From contig JADNYJ010000022.1 in assembly GCA_015501075.1 (NCBI GenBank), positions 62,001-126,000 of the forward strand: 64,000 nucleotides of DNA, read 5' to 3'. This document shows, piece after piece, positions 35,860-47,528 of the stretch; the stretch's first letter is position 1, and each line of letters opens with the position of its first letter. The translations under genes and the position numbers were made by a program. The stretch is from Gymnopilus junonius. Taxonomy: Eukaryota; Basidiomycota; Agaricomycetes; Agaricales; Galerinaceae. The notes under the pieces were generated by a model. That model saw only the letters and a program-made list of their open reading frames with translations, had not been told where the DNA came from and searched no databases.

Positions 35860-38342
35860 ATGGCAACGTCCGCTTACTTTCCAAAGCCCCACCGCCAGAA
35901 TGGTCATCACCGAGGACGCCTTTCGTTCAGCAACGCACTCCCTGTCTATGCCTCTTCATCGACCGCAGTGCAGGAGAAGTACGCAAGTCGGGCCCAACAG
36001 TATCCCTGGTGGATATCAATCTCCCTCCGGATACCTGGACTGCCAATGCGCCGCCTCCGTGTCTTCTTCATTAACCCATGGCGGCTGCACCATTTCAGCA
36101 CGACGCGTTTCGGCCGCAAAAGAGGGTCGTTGATGCTTTGCGTCTCTGTTCTTTTTCTCTTCTTCTTTGTCTTTGCACTTGCCAAACGTTTTGGCACCCA
36201 TGCGAAGCGATGGCCCGGCCCATTCACAGGTGACCCGCCCACACTGGTATACAAGAGGGAGGATTTGCAAAGGATTTGGCAATGGGAAGTAGCCAGCGGT
36301 CATTATCCAAGTCGGCAGAGAGGTGTGCTTTCTACACGTCTTATACAATTAGCCTTTGGCTCTAATGTGGCTGGGGTTGCTAGTACCTGAACAAGTAAGA
36401 CTAAAAACCGTAGCCGATAATCCTGCTCTGCCGCCTCGACGACCCTCGCAACCTCCCCATGGACCATACGCAACTGCTACGAGGGGTACTGGTGCAAAGC
36501 GAATTTATCTCGACATTCAGAGCGCCCCTGAGAATGTGGCTTACCCTCCTCGGCCTGTACCAGGCAGCGTCGCGGATTTGGACATCGTTATGGACCACTG
36601 TGACTTCTCAGAAAAGAAGGTCCGTGCACCTACCTGATTTCCTTATCATTTTATCGAGATTCTTTAGTTTGTCCGTGACTGCCTGGAAGTCCTGCGCGTT
36701 GGAGCAGGCCTTGACAACGGCAAGAGAGTGCGAAGGGGCCGGATGGATGATTGGAAATACATCTTTATTGAGCAACCCAGCAACTCTAGCACGCACGTGG
36801 CACGCAGTCTTGGTGGAGAGAACGAGGACCATGCCATTACCACTACAACCGATGACGGTTCCGACCCTGACAGTGGTCTGACGAAGAAACGGGGGGTAGA
36901 GTGGGAAAGACCCCCAATCAAGCTTCCAAAACCTGTCCATTACCGTCCCGCATCTCTTTCGCCCTCTCAATGCGATCCAGAGAACCCTAGAATCTTTCAC
37001 ATGTTCTGGACAGGGCCTTTCACGGACAAACCTTATCTTGCCATTCTCTCTTTCCTTTTCACGCAGAACACTGGACTCAGTCTGCATGAATATCCTTCCG
37101 ATGGTGTTTGCAGGCCGCAGTTCTGGTTATGGATCAATCCCGGTCCTGCAGCAGCTGTACCAAATCCGGCAGCATATCGCGATATGTTCGCTCAATTAAA
37201 GTCTAACCCTTGGGCATCACCATTCCTACATCCGAGGTTCAAAGATATCATTCATTTCAAAATGTGGAATACTACCGAGCAGTTGGATGGTGTGCCTGAG
37301 CTTAAAGACGAATGGCGGGCGAGGGACCTTTTCAACTCTGGAGGATATGTTATTCCTGTTCCTCCGAAGCTGAAGGAGAGCCAGGCAAATGACAGTGAAG
37401 AGAACGCGACTGAACATTTGTCGACAGTCACTCGCGAGGATGACATGATAAACCGCACTGGTTCCAAATCGCTTTCAACTTACGACCGTCTTTCCGTTAT
37501 TTTGTCCGATATGGCGCGATTTATCCTATGCCATCGTTTTGGTGGTATATACCTTGACGCGGATACCATATTTTTGCGGGATTGGGAAGAACTCTGGGGC
37601 TGGAAGGGTGCTTTCGCATATCGCTGGTCGCGTCTTGAAAAATACAACACTGCCGTACTGAAACTCAACAAGAACTCGGCGCTTGGAAATTTCCTTTTCC
37701 GTACGGCATTGAAAAACAACCTAGACTTCCATCCTATGACAGTTTCGCGCTATACAAAAGAGGCTCACCTAGAAGGTCTGCTGATGCGGCTGCCTGACGC
37801 GCTCTTCGACTCTGCGTGGCTGATCACTGAAGACCATCAACATATGCGTCCCCCTCAGCCATTCTTGACGAAGTAAGTTAACTTCTGCTGTCAACTTAAA
37901 GATGCTGAAGAGATTGCTTTTAATAGCTTTGAACAGTTCTTCGACACGCCTTCGACTGACAGTGCAGCCCCTCAAGCTCTGGGCTTTGAAGGCTTCTATA
38001 GAGGAGCTTATTCATATCACTTTCATAACTTCTGGTATGTTGTTTATTTTTGAATCTTCCCACTTTCCATTGACGTAGATTAGGTGGAAACCATTTGACC
38101 CGGCCCGAAATTGGCCAGATCTTGGACCCCGTTTCGCCGAGGGCGAGCGCATAGCAAGGCGAGCACTGCGTGAGACAGATCCTTCAAAGGGTCAACATAT
38201 TCGCTATGGGGATGAGGAGTACGAGGATCGGGTGGAGGACGACCGACGTGACTTAGATTGGTCGACAGTGTTGAAACGCACATTCGAAGCCTACATTCGT
38301 GGAGAGCGGCCCAGCATGTATGGAGAAATGCTCCGTTGGTGA
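35860..38342 (+). CDS. GT32-like type II membrane glycosyltransferase with DXD motif
   Basis: Exons: 35860-36322, 36384-36619, 36668-37872, 37927-38034, 38084-38342; about 756 residues. A basic N-terminal tail is followed by one membrane segment (LMLCVSVLFLFFFVFAL, about residue 92), so it is likely a Golgi type II protein. The lumenal part contains IFHMFWTGPF, then SDMARFILCHRFGGIYLDADTIF, which holds the metal- and nucleotide-sugar-binding DXD (about residue 529). This is the pattern of the glycosyltransferase sugar-binding DXD family, including Och1-type and alpha-1,4-GlcNAc/Gal transferases. Donor and acceptor are unknown. The start was chosen for its ccATGG context. Confidence 0.86.
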
Positions 38343-38956
38343 CCCTCTTAAACATACAACCTATTCAGTGGCCTGAATTTAGAACTGGAAAATGATGGTA
38401 GAGGGTGGAAAGGTAATCCTTAGGCTCAAAGTAATTCCCCAGATGTTTGCTGGAAAAATGACGCTTGTAGGGCACACACGCAGACGGACTTTATCGCTCT
38501 GAACAACTCCGTAATTTGTTCATGAGGACACTTCACGACTTCAGACGTTATTCTATGATTTATTCGACCGTTTCCGGTTTTTGCATATCCACAAACACCT
38601 TTCCCCCTTTACCGCCACTGTACTAATGTAAATACTATGGATGCTTATTTGACCTGGTCTGGTAGTTTATAGAGCATTTTGCTAGTTATACCCCTGGTTA
38701 ATTCCCAATAATTCAAACGACTTCGCACATTTATTAGATGGATGTGCTCGAAGTAAATTATCGGAATATCTCATAAGCAAGACACAATGCTTTCCGGAGG
38801 TTCCCTTCATGCTGCGCAAGGCTTTGTATTACACTGCTTTCCATAGTTCGACCTTCATGGTATTTCTAATCCTTGATCCTATCCACAGTAACAAGTCTAT
38901 CTATACGGGTAAGTGTAAACCTGAGTCCTGAGTCCTGACGCACACCGCCTGGAAAA
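38343..38956. other. Convergent 3' spacer
   Basis: About 600 AT-rich bases lie between the ends of the glycosyltransferase and RPE1. Nothing beyond probable 3' UTRs is visible. Confidence 0.55.
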
Positions 38957-40031
38957 TTACTTGGCGGGCCGCGCTTGGGCGGTGTTAACAGCGTCTTTCA
39001 GCTCCTGGATTACTGCTGGCGGGTCTGCTGCCCCGAAGATCGCAGTGCCAGCTACGATAACATTGCTTCCTAAAGTAGACAATATGAGGTAAGGTTAAAA
39101 AAAAGCGGGAAGCGGAAGAGGCATAACTGACCTGCGTCAGCACAAACACCAACTGTTTTAGGACCGACACCTCCGTCCACCTCGATGTCTTTCTCGGGGA
39201 AGCGTGCCCGTAGCTCAGCTACTTTGGGTACGCACCTGTCAATAAACTTCTGTCCTCCATGTCCTGTTTAGAGTAAATAAGGACCAGATGCTATATATTT
39301 TCACCACATATGAAGAATAACCTGGATAAACTGTCATAACAAGCAGCATATCAGCTCCTTGGCCTACTTCATCCGTAATTGCCGTAGAAGGAGTGTCGGG
39401 AGAAATGGCAATCCCTGCTTTCATGTTGCGCTTGTGGATTTTGTCAATAACAGTGGAAGGATTTCCTTCAGATTAAAAAATTAGGTAAGTTGTAATGTTC
39501 ATCGGGATTTAGCTTACTTGTTGCCTCGAAGTGGAAGGTATACATTGCACCGCCTGCATCAGCAATGTCGTCAATCCACTGGGGCACAAAACAATTAGAG
39601 GTGGAGAAGAAAGGATCAAAGATCGATTACCCTCTCAGGTTCAGAAACCATCATATGGCAATCCATGAAAATTCCAGGGACTCCTTTGTGCACAGATGCG
39701 AGGATGGGTGCTCCTGCGATTGCCAACGAATAAGGATGGTGTTCTAGGCGACATCGTTATAGAAAAGGCACCCATTGTAATGTTAGGAACGAAATGACTG
39801 TCGACATTCAGTTAGAAACGACCTGATGTAGGGGTCGAATAAAGGTGATTACCCATCCATAACATCTACTGAAGATATGAGAAATTTTACGTTTACGGAG
39901 GTGTTGAACGGTAAAAAAAAATTACCCATATGAAGCCACTCTGCACCGTCTTTGATCATACGTTTGCATTCTGCACTGAGTTGACCAAAGTCAGAAGCAA
40001 GAACAGAAGGAGAGATGATTGCGCGAGGCAT
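38957..40031 (-). CDS. RPE1: Ribulose-phosphate 3-epimerase
   Basis: Exons: 40031-39926, 39868-39853, 39797-39772, 39713-39631, 39578-39518, 39465-39322, 39263-39132, 39069-38957; 226 residues. RPE interconverts ribulose-5-phosphate and xylulose-5-phosphate in the pentose phosphate pathway. The TIM-barrel signatures are present: ISPSVLASDF at the start, DVMDGHFVPN with metal and catalytic residues, DCHMMV, and EVDGGVG with the second catalytic Asp. Two internal exons are very short (16 and 26 bases), and both are needed to rebuild the DVMDGHFVPNITMG core. The length is standard for the family and the gene looks intact. Confidence 0.95.
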
Positions 40032-40227
40032 TCCTGGGCAGTCCAGTGCGAGCCTGTGCGATTGCGGCTGTGCGAACTGCGAGACCGTCGGGATCTGTAT
40101 TGCAAATGACGTAATCCATATCAGCGTGTGGCCGAATGGGGATCGGCTGCGAGCGCATCGCTTTTGGCTGCTCGTGTTCGTATAAAATTCAACCTCTCTA
40201 CTACAGTTCTGATGTTCTTGATCCGCA

Positions 40228-40975
40228 ATGCTTTCCAAAGTTTTCTTCACCACTTTCTTCGCCCTCCTTTTCACCCTGGCTAATGCTTCTCCTCAACCCA
40301 CACCAGCACCACATTTCAGACCGCAAATAGAGGAGCGACAAAGTAATTATGCAGTATTTACATGTTTCTATCTTTTTATCTAACCTTTTTATTCCTTCAA
40401 GTTGACAGCATAATTTCTGCTATCACTGGTGGTGGTGAGCTTTCTGTTCATCTTGGGCCTAATCTTTTCGTGGCTGATAACATTACTCTTCCCCTCACAG
40501 CCGCCTCTGTTGCCAGTCAAATAACTGCCGGAGCCGTCAGCGTTGCGTCGGACGTAACAGCCGGTGCCGTCAGTGTTGCAGGAGATGCTACCAGTATAGG
40601 TGTTGGCGTCTTTGAAACAGTTACATGTGCGTTCACCTCTGTAAGTAAATTGTCAAATCACGATTCTGATCCTGCCTTGCGTCAGCTGTTGGTGACAAAG
40701 CATTCACTATCGTTACAAGTGAAGGAGGAGTCGGTTTCACACTTGCTACCTCAGGAGCTGGTGTTGCCACTTCGGTCTTCGGCTCGGTATTTACTGTTGC
40801 AACTGGTGACGTTGGTGCCGCCGCCACCGCTGCTGCCTCTGCCGCCTCCTCTGCCGCCTCCAGTGTCGCCGCCGCTCACAATGGCGCAGTGACACACTCT
40901 GTGCAGACTCCTCTGGCTATCAGCATTTCAATTGTCATGCTTAGCACTTTCTTAGGTGCATTCATCACCATTTAA
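40228..40975 (+). CDS. Small Ala/Val/Ser-rich secreted protein, probably GPI-anchored
   Basis: Exons: 40228-40342, 40402-40626, 40686-40975; 209 residues. An N-terminal signal peptide (FFALLFTLANAS) and a hydrophobic C-terminal tail (ISISIVMLSTFLGAFI) suggest export and a GPI anchor. The middle is rich in Ala, Val, Ser and Thr, with an internal near-repeat of TAGAVSVA. The intron 40627-40685 uses a gtgcgt donor. With the alternative gtaagt donor at 40642 the last exon would be read in a Pro-rich frame without the anchor. I recognise no enzymatic domain. The likely place is the cell wall or surface. Its start is 196 bases from the divergent RPE1 start. Confidence 0.7.
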
Positions 40976-41614
40976 TCATTCCCGATATTGCGTTGGCACA
41001 TAAGGTGTCGATGTCTTAGACGGAAAAGTTGGGTCTGCTAATTGCCTTTCGAACCCGCTGTGGACAATTCGAACAATTTTTAAATTAATCTTCGACGGTC
41101 GCATGCAATGCAGCAGATCTACTTAACATTTACATTTACTGGTCTACCTTAGTGATACCCTGTCTGGCTGGAGCTGTTGTTATAAGGCTAACCACTCAAG
41201 TCATTTTATTTTCGGGTCAAACGTGCCACTCGACATAAATAAAGCTCTAGGAACTGAAATACCCTGGAGTAAACTGAGCTGCTTGTCTCCAGGTATACCG
41301 TCTCGAAGTTGCCCTGCCGCCCCTCAGTAATCGAGTTATTTTTGGACCAAGGGCTGCAATATAATGGTGTCGATCTCTAAGTTTTCCAGTTCCCAAGTTC
41401 CAAGTTCCAACCGTTACCGCATAATTGTATTGAAAGATATGGCCTTCTTCCCTCGCTAACGACAGTCCCACCCTACACTTTGCTGCTTTCACTGGACGGA
41501 TAGCTTCTGAACTTTGAGAAAGCAGTCTTAAAGAGTGACTCACTGACGCTGGCATCTCTATTTTGATTGCACTTGCTAACTGGATCCTGAATTCAAGCGG
41601 CCTCTTCTAGAATA
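40976..41614. other. Spacer between two surface-protein genes
   Basis: A 102-codon minus-strand frame (41247-41555) has no recognisable motif. Otherwise I see nothing in this interval. Confidence 0.5.
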
Positions 41615-42737
41615 ATGGCGTGCAAAGCCTGTACAACCACGTTATATAATGCTCTTATTTTCTCTTCCTTCGCAAGGTTACTAACCGGCACCCTTGGTCT
41701 TCAATGCGCCGCTTGTTTGCTTCAACGAGACCTTGACCCCATTGACTCTGGTTCACAAATACCACGTAAGAACTTGTCATGTTCTTGTTATTTGTTATCT
41801 TAACCATTCATTTCAATCCTTGGCACAAAGCGACACTTGTTGATCTCCAAGACCAATTTGTCAACTTACAAAACCAAGTATATGAAGGTAAGCTTGCCAA
41901 GACTTGAACGGCTGCGAAAAATGAAGACGGCGGTGTAATTCTCGTCTACAGCCGTTCCAGGATCAACGGGATTTCAAGACTTGGTCAATGAGTTAGGGAC
42001 TGTGAAAGCAAACCGTGAGTTCACATTTGTGCCCAATTCGTCATCATTCTGTTCAACAGTGCTGTGATTCGCCAGTAGAACAAGGCATTCAAGGTGTCGC
42101 TATACTGGTTAACTCAACTTTAGCCCTGTCGTCTCCATCCATCAGTAGCCCTTCCGTATCTGACAGCACGGAAGCGACCCAGCCAGCCACTTACAGTTCA
42201 CTATCGAGCACCGCATCCAGCATAATTTTGCCTTCATTCTCGACTAGTACCATCAGTAAGCCTAGTTCCATGATTTTGGCGGCATGGTATTGATTTTGAA
42301 TATTTGACGGCACCTGTGGTAACAGCTGTCGCTACGCAGCGAACCTCGACATTCGCTCAGGCTTCCCAAGGGGAGAGCGCCGTCACTCTAACAACTACTA
42401 GCTCGGCAGCAACTTCGGACACGTCGGCGACAACGTCTTCAAGCACCGCTTCCGTCCCCTCGTCTTTGACCCTTACGCAAGGCAGAAGTAGGAAAACCTT
42501 ACACAGTTCCTCCGCCTCAACTGCGTCAACACCAGCCGCTTCACCTCGGATGCGAGGGAAACAGTCGACAAGCCAGAAAATAAGGTAAGCCTTTCGGTAG
42601 CCAAAGGACTGAAAGCAAGCTGCTGAAATTGTGACGCCAGTTCTGGGTTCACGCCATTTGTACCGACACGGATGAAGACAAGGATACTTTGCATTGCGAT
42701 CGGCATACTTGTTTTCGCCAGGTTGCCCCTTCTCTAA
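41615..42737 (+). CDS. Ser/Thr-rich surface protein with C-terminal membrane segment
   Basis: Exons: 41615-41765, 41831-41887, 41952-42014, 42076-42255, 42326-42584, 42641-42737; 268 residues. The N-terminus has a hydrophobic stretch after MACKACTTTL with several Cys (LQCAACLL). About 130 residues in the middle are extremely Ser/Thr/Ala/Pro-rich, the kind of stalk that is O-mannosylated. The C-terminus ends with one membrane segment (ILCIAIGILVFARL). No known domain is seen. It may be a cell-wall anchored or sensor-like protein; this is inference from composition. All six exons join in phase. Its neighbour at 40228 has similar overall architecture but no clear sequence similarity. Confidence 0.6.
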
Positions 42738-42976
42738 GATAACGCTCTCGGACTTTCTGGTTTATCATATCTCTTGGACATTTGGACACTCGGACAGATA
42801 GTGTAGGACATTTTTCGACCCCGTGATTCGACACTTGCTACATAGTTGACTAGATATCTTCGAAGGATCAAAGGCCTGGACCAAGCCTAGACAACGGGAG
42901 ATGAAACATGTTATTTGAATGATAGTTCCAAGTGAAGAGTGTCACTGTGATAACTTGAGCCAATTACAATAGAAAT

Positions 42977-43600
42977 CTACGCATCAGACAGGTCCTTGTT
43001 GACCTGGTTATACGGTGAATAAATCAAAAATAAAGAGTAAACGTTGAGACCCACATGAGAATTGAAGAACAAAGAGTTGGGTCCCCAGGGGAAAGGCTTC
43101 GCCCTCCTGTTCAAGTAATCGTACGTAGGTGTCTCCGGCAGCTCACCGCCGTGTTCCTCCTTGATATGCTCAATATGGGCGGCATGCTCCACTTCGGTGT
43201 TGTACACCCATGCCACACAAACAGCAACTAGACCAATATCATTAGCTCGAGGATAGATGTAAACAGCAGAATCAACGCACTGCCCGGGATACAGGCATAG
43301 AAGCTTTACGCGACACGTGAGGCAACGGAGGAGAGACCATAGTCCGACACGTACCTAATTTTCCGCCAGAGATCAGCGGTCTCTGCAAAGAAGATTAATT
43401 GGTCATGATCTTGGAAGTCTGCAGAAACAACATTTACCAGCAGCGTGGGCTTGGAGGTCTTTGTCCTCGCTCAAGTATTTCTCGAGACCCTTGGCTGAGG
43501 TCTCCTCAGTCACGGCTGTCGTGAAAGCACGAGGCCTGGCTTGAAAGCGTGCTGGGGCGCGAACGATACGCCTGGACAAAGCTCGGACAGCAAAAGACAT
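42977..43600 (-). CDS. COX13: Cytochrome c oxidase subunit VIa (Cox13)
   Basis: Exons: 43600-43438, 43382-43355, 43303-43281, 43227-43055, 43003-42977; 137 residues. It is a nuclear-encoded subunit of respiratory complex IV in the inner mitochondrial membrane. The N-terminus is Arg/Ala-rich, a mitochondrial presequence. One membrane segment (around FYACIPGIAVCVAWVYN) leads to the conserved PETPTYDYLNRRAKPFPWG and NSLFFN blocks. The last intron (43054-43004) is 51 bases with no stop in frame, so reading through it would insert 17 residues before the usual short end. The spliced form matches the family. Confidence 0.93.
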
Positions 43601-43790
43601 TGCTTGCAGATTAGAATAGAGTGGTTTAGATGATTCGTGAGGGGTCTGACAGTGGCAAGGGTTATTCCGGGAAGGACCGTTTGTTTACCGGTATTTAGAT
43701 CAAAGGACTCCGCGTGCTAATAGTAAGGACGCGTCACCTTGTAAGGGATCACTGACAGGAAACGCAAGCCTTTCTTTACACTCCTTTCAA
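43601..43790. promoter_or_regulatory. 190-base divergent promoter of COX13 and RPN2
   Basis: The starts of COX13 (minus) and RPN2 (plus) are 190 bases apart and face away from each other. No specific element was identified. Confidence 0.4.
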
Positions 43791-46700
43791 ATGGTCCGTC
43801 CACAGTCCTCCGCCGCTGGCGTCCTCGCGCTGTTGCAGGAGCCAGATCCTGTCTTCAAACAACATGCTCTCAAAGCTTTGAACCCCCTTGTACCACAGTT
43901 CTGGGCAGAGATCTCAGAACATATCGCCGTAATGTATGCTTCATCGGTCATTATAAAGTTCAACTACCATATTGATCCCCTGAAATTCAGCGAAGCTCTG
44001 TATGAGAGCGACGAGCTTCCAAAGCCCACGCGCAATGCTGCAGCTTTAGTCGCAAGCAAGGTTTACTATTTCCTGGGGGAATACGACGAGGCTCTTTCCT
44101 TCGCTCTCGGTGCAGGAAGCGCGTTCCAGGACGAAACTCGTGCACATGGGTCAGAGGAATATGTGGAGACAATAGTTTGTACGTGGATTGTTAATGTATA
44201 TCTCTCGTTACATCCATATTCACCATATTCTGTCTAGCCAAGGCCATTGACCGGTACATTCAAGTTCGCTCTGCAGAGCAGTCAGGCAGTAAAGAAAAAA
44301 TCGATCCCCGTCTTCAATCTACTATTGAGGGTATTTTCGGTCGTTGCATCACGGAAGGCGAGTTCAAGCAGGTATGCGAATGCTTTACACGTCCTTTCCG
44401 TCCTACTAAACGTCAGTGCAGGCAATTGGAATTGCTCTGGAGTCCCACCGATTAGACGTCATTGAGACCATCTATCAGCAGACCAACGATACTTCTCTTC
44501 TATCTTATGCAATGGAAGGTGTCCTCGATACTGGATTCTCTCTCTCATATAGAGACGAAGTTCTGCGTTTCTTGTTCCCTCTCTTTCCTCAACCTACGAC
44601 AGGAGATGGATCCCCACATGTACATGCACTTACTCGTCTGCTCGTAACGCTCAGTGACCCATCCCTGACTATCTCTCTGTTATCATCACTGGTTGAGGGT
44701 GAACCTTTGCTGGCGTATCAATTCGCATTCGACCTTGTTGAAGGAGGGTCTCAAGATTTCCTTGAAAACCTGCGGACAGAGCTCCCAGAGGGTAACGAAG
44801 TAAGTCATCTTTGTTGCATGTAATCCCCAATTCTCTGATGATCATTGAACCTTCAGAAAACCCAACCCATATTTGAGAAATTAAGAACGATTCTAACCGG
44901 CAAAGACTCAATCAAGCTTTATCGCGAATTCCTCAAGCGCAACAACCAAACCGACCTTCTCATCTTGAAGAACACAAAGGTATGAGTTCTCTTACTCTAT
45001 TGTTATTGTGAGGGAATTTACAATGTGTAATAGGATGCTCTTGAACCGAGGTCTTCTATATATCACACTGCTCTTACCCTCCAGAATGCGTTCATGCACG
45101 CGGGCACGACTTCCGACATCTTCCTCCGAGAGAACCTTGAATGGCTTGGCTTGGCTTCTAATTGGTCCAAGTTCTCTGCCACTGCCGGTCTTGGAGTTAT
45201 TCATAAAGGGTACTTTGAGCAAGGGCAGACCATCCTGGGCCCCTATCTCCCCCAAAGCGGGGGTGAAAGTAATATCCCGGGAGCCAACTACTCAGAAGGT
45301 GGTGCCCTCTATGCATTGGGTCTGATCAATGCTGGATACGGCAGCGATGTTATAACATATCTCCGCGATGCTCTTAAAGCAGCGCAAGGTGAAGTTGTAC
45401 AGCATGGCGCAGCTCTCGGACTTGGCGTGGCTGGTATGGGCTCTAAGAGCATGGAAGCTTTCGAGGACCTGAAAAACATTCTTTTCACTGATTCTGCTGT
45501 CGCAGGAGAAGCTTCTGGATACGCAATGGGTTTGGTCATGCTAGGAACTGCCGCATCTGAGCCTGTCCGAGAAATGCTGCAGTATGCTCGAGAAACTCAG
45601 CACGAGAAAATTATTCGTGGTTTGGCGATGGGAACTGCCTTCATTTATTATGGCAGGCAAGAAGAGGCAGATGCAACTATCAAACTCCTGCTTGGTGAAA
45701 AGGTTGGCTTCAGTGTTTCTCCACCTCTTTACAATAATTGACATCATAAAGGATCCCATTCTTCGATATGGTGGTGTTTACACATTAGCGTTGGCTTATG
45801 CTGGAACAGCGAACAATGACGCCGTTCGGAAACTACTGCACATTGCCGTCTCCGACACCTCCGACGATGTTCGACGTGCTGCTGTTACATCGCTAGCCTT
45901 CCTTCTCTTCAAGAATCCCGCTTCAGTGCCCCGTGTCGTGCAACTCCTGAGCGAAAGCTATAACCCTCATGTTCGTTGTGGTGCAACCCTTGCTCTCGGT
46001 ATTGCCTGTGCCGGAACTGGCCTCCAGGTCTGTTTTCCTTTTTTTCCGCCATGATAGTCAGATGGTTGACTGCAATGAACTCAGGATGCGATTGAGATTT
46101 TGGAACCCATGACAAAAGATAGTGTTGATTTTGTACGCCAAGGAGCGTTTATTGCCCTTGGAATGATCTTAGTCGAGCAATCGGAAGCATCCTCCCCAGC
46201 CTTGGCACCAACACGCGCCAAGTATCTCAAGGTAATTTCAGACAAACATGAAGATCCTATGGCTCGTTTCGGTGCTGCAATTGGTCAAGGGTTTATCGAC
46301 GCTGGTGGCAGGAATGTAACCATCACCTTGCAAAGCCGTGCTGGAAGTATTAATACTAGTGCGGTTGTTGGAATGGTGTTGTTCTGTCAATTCTGGTATT
46401 GGTACCCATTGGCCCATTGCGCTTCCTTGGCCTTCTCTTCTACGGGTGTCATTGGGCTCGATGCCGATCTGAAGGTAAGCTTTTCTTTCTCCTTGTACGT
46501 ACATGATGAATTGAACTAATAATCTCATCGAGGCTCCTAAATTTGAGTTCATTTCTAATGCAAAGCCCAGTCTCTTCGCCTACCCCTCAACTACGAAACC
46601 ACCTAAGAAGGAAGCAGTCACAAAAGTGGCAACGGCTGTTTTGTCGACAACAGCGAAAGTAAAGGCGAGAGAAAAGAAGAAGGCTGCGGCTGAAGGCGAG

Positions 46701-47385
46701 TCGATGGATCTGGTAAGAGCCACATTCTCTTTCTATGCAGGGAGGTTCCGCATGCTAATTTTGAAATCAGGACACCAAACAGGAAGGAGAAGTAGACGTG
46801 GAAATGAAGAGCGATGAAGCTTCGCCCAAAGACGGAGATGTATTCCCTATTTATCTGTATATATTGAAAATTGCTGACGCCAATAAGGCCTCAACGTCAA
46901 GACCTAAAAAAACGGAACCGTCATTTGAATTGCGTCCCAACTTTTCCCGTGTTACACCTGCTCAACTTCCATATATTTCATTCTCCAGCGATGGACGATA
47001 CCAGCCTGTGAGAGCAGTTTCCGCGAAGGCGCTGCCATCGAAGAGTGGCAAAGCTGCTGTCAGAGATACTTCTGTTGCATTGGGCTCGGGATCTGAGAAG
47101 TTTGCTGGTGGAGGAGGGATCTTAATTCTGACGGACCTGCGACCAAATGAAGAAACGGAGTACATAGAACTGCAAACGGTTCCAGCACCTCCTGCCCCTG
47201 AAGCAGCTCCAACAGGCAATGCTGATGTCAGCTCTGAGCCCCCACCCACAGGTCGCCATATTGCTCTGGATGAAAATGCACCGGAGGCAGAACCCCCAGA
47301 AGCCTTCGAGGTACGCCTTTTTTTCAATACTTTCTACCTTTTGCTTAGGGGTTATTTTCAGTATCCCTTCGACAATGACACATAG
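43791..47385 (+). CDS. RPN2: 26S proteasome regulatory subunit Rpn2 (PSMD1)
   Basis: Exons: 43791-43933, 43991-44178, 44238-44371, 44422-44799, 44857-44979, 45034-45702, 45752-46027, 46085-46474, 46533-46712, 46771-46839, 46888-47310, 47362-47385; 998 residues. RPN2 is the large scaffold of the proteasome base that binds the Rpn13 ubiquitin receptor. The N-terminus is helical. The centre carries about ten PC repeats (GxxxALGL-type, for example [24 protein letters not shown] and GASLAL-like units). A Lys/Glu/Ala-rich acidic insert follows, and the C-terminus is the conserved tail ending in an acidic FDNDT. The final coding exon has only seven codons plus stop. The gene looks intact. Confidence 0.96.
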
Positions 47386-47528
47386 ATCACGCTATCTTTG
47401 TATGGATGTCTTCTTTAATCACGCTTGCTTCAATTTTCCTATCAAACTTTGTAATTCAATGTTACTTATTTTGGACTGCTTCAAATATCTGAGTTCTGGT
47501 GTGCTTCAACTTTGCCCCTTTCATTCTC

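Noticed and set aside
41247..41555. 102-codon minus-strand frame between surface-protein genes
   Set aside because: No recognisable features; left as intergenic.
46838..47385. Separate gene start for the RPN2 C-terminal frame
   Set aside because: The frame joins in phase to the rest of RPN2 through introns 46713-46770 and 46840-46887 and matches its known C-terminal tail.
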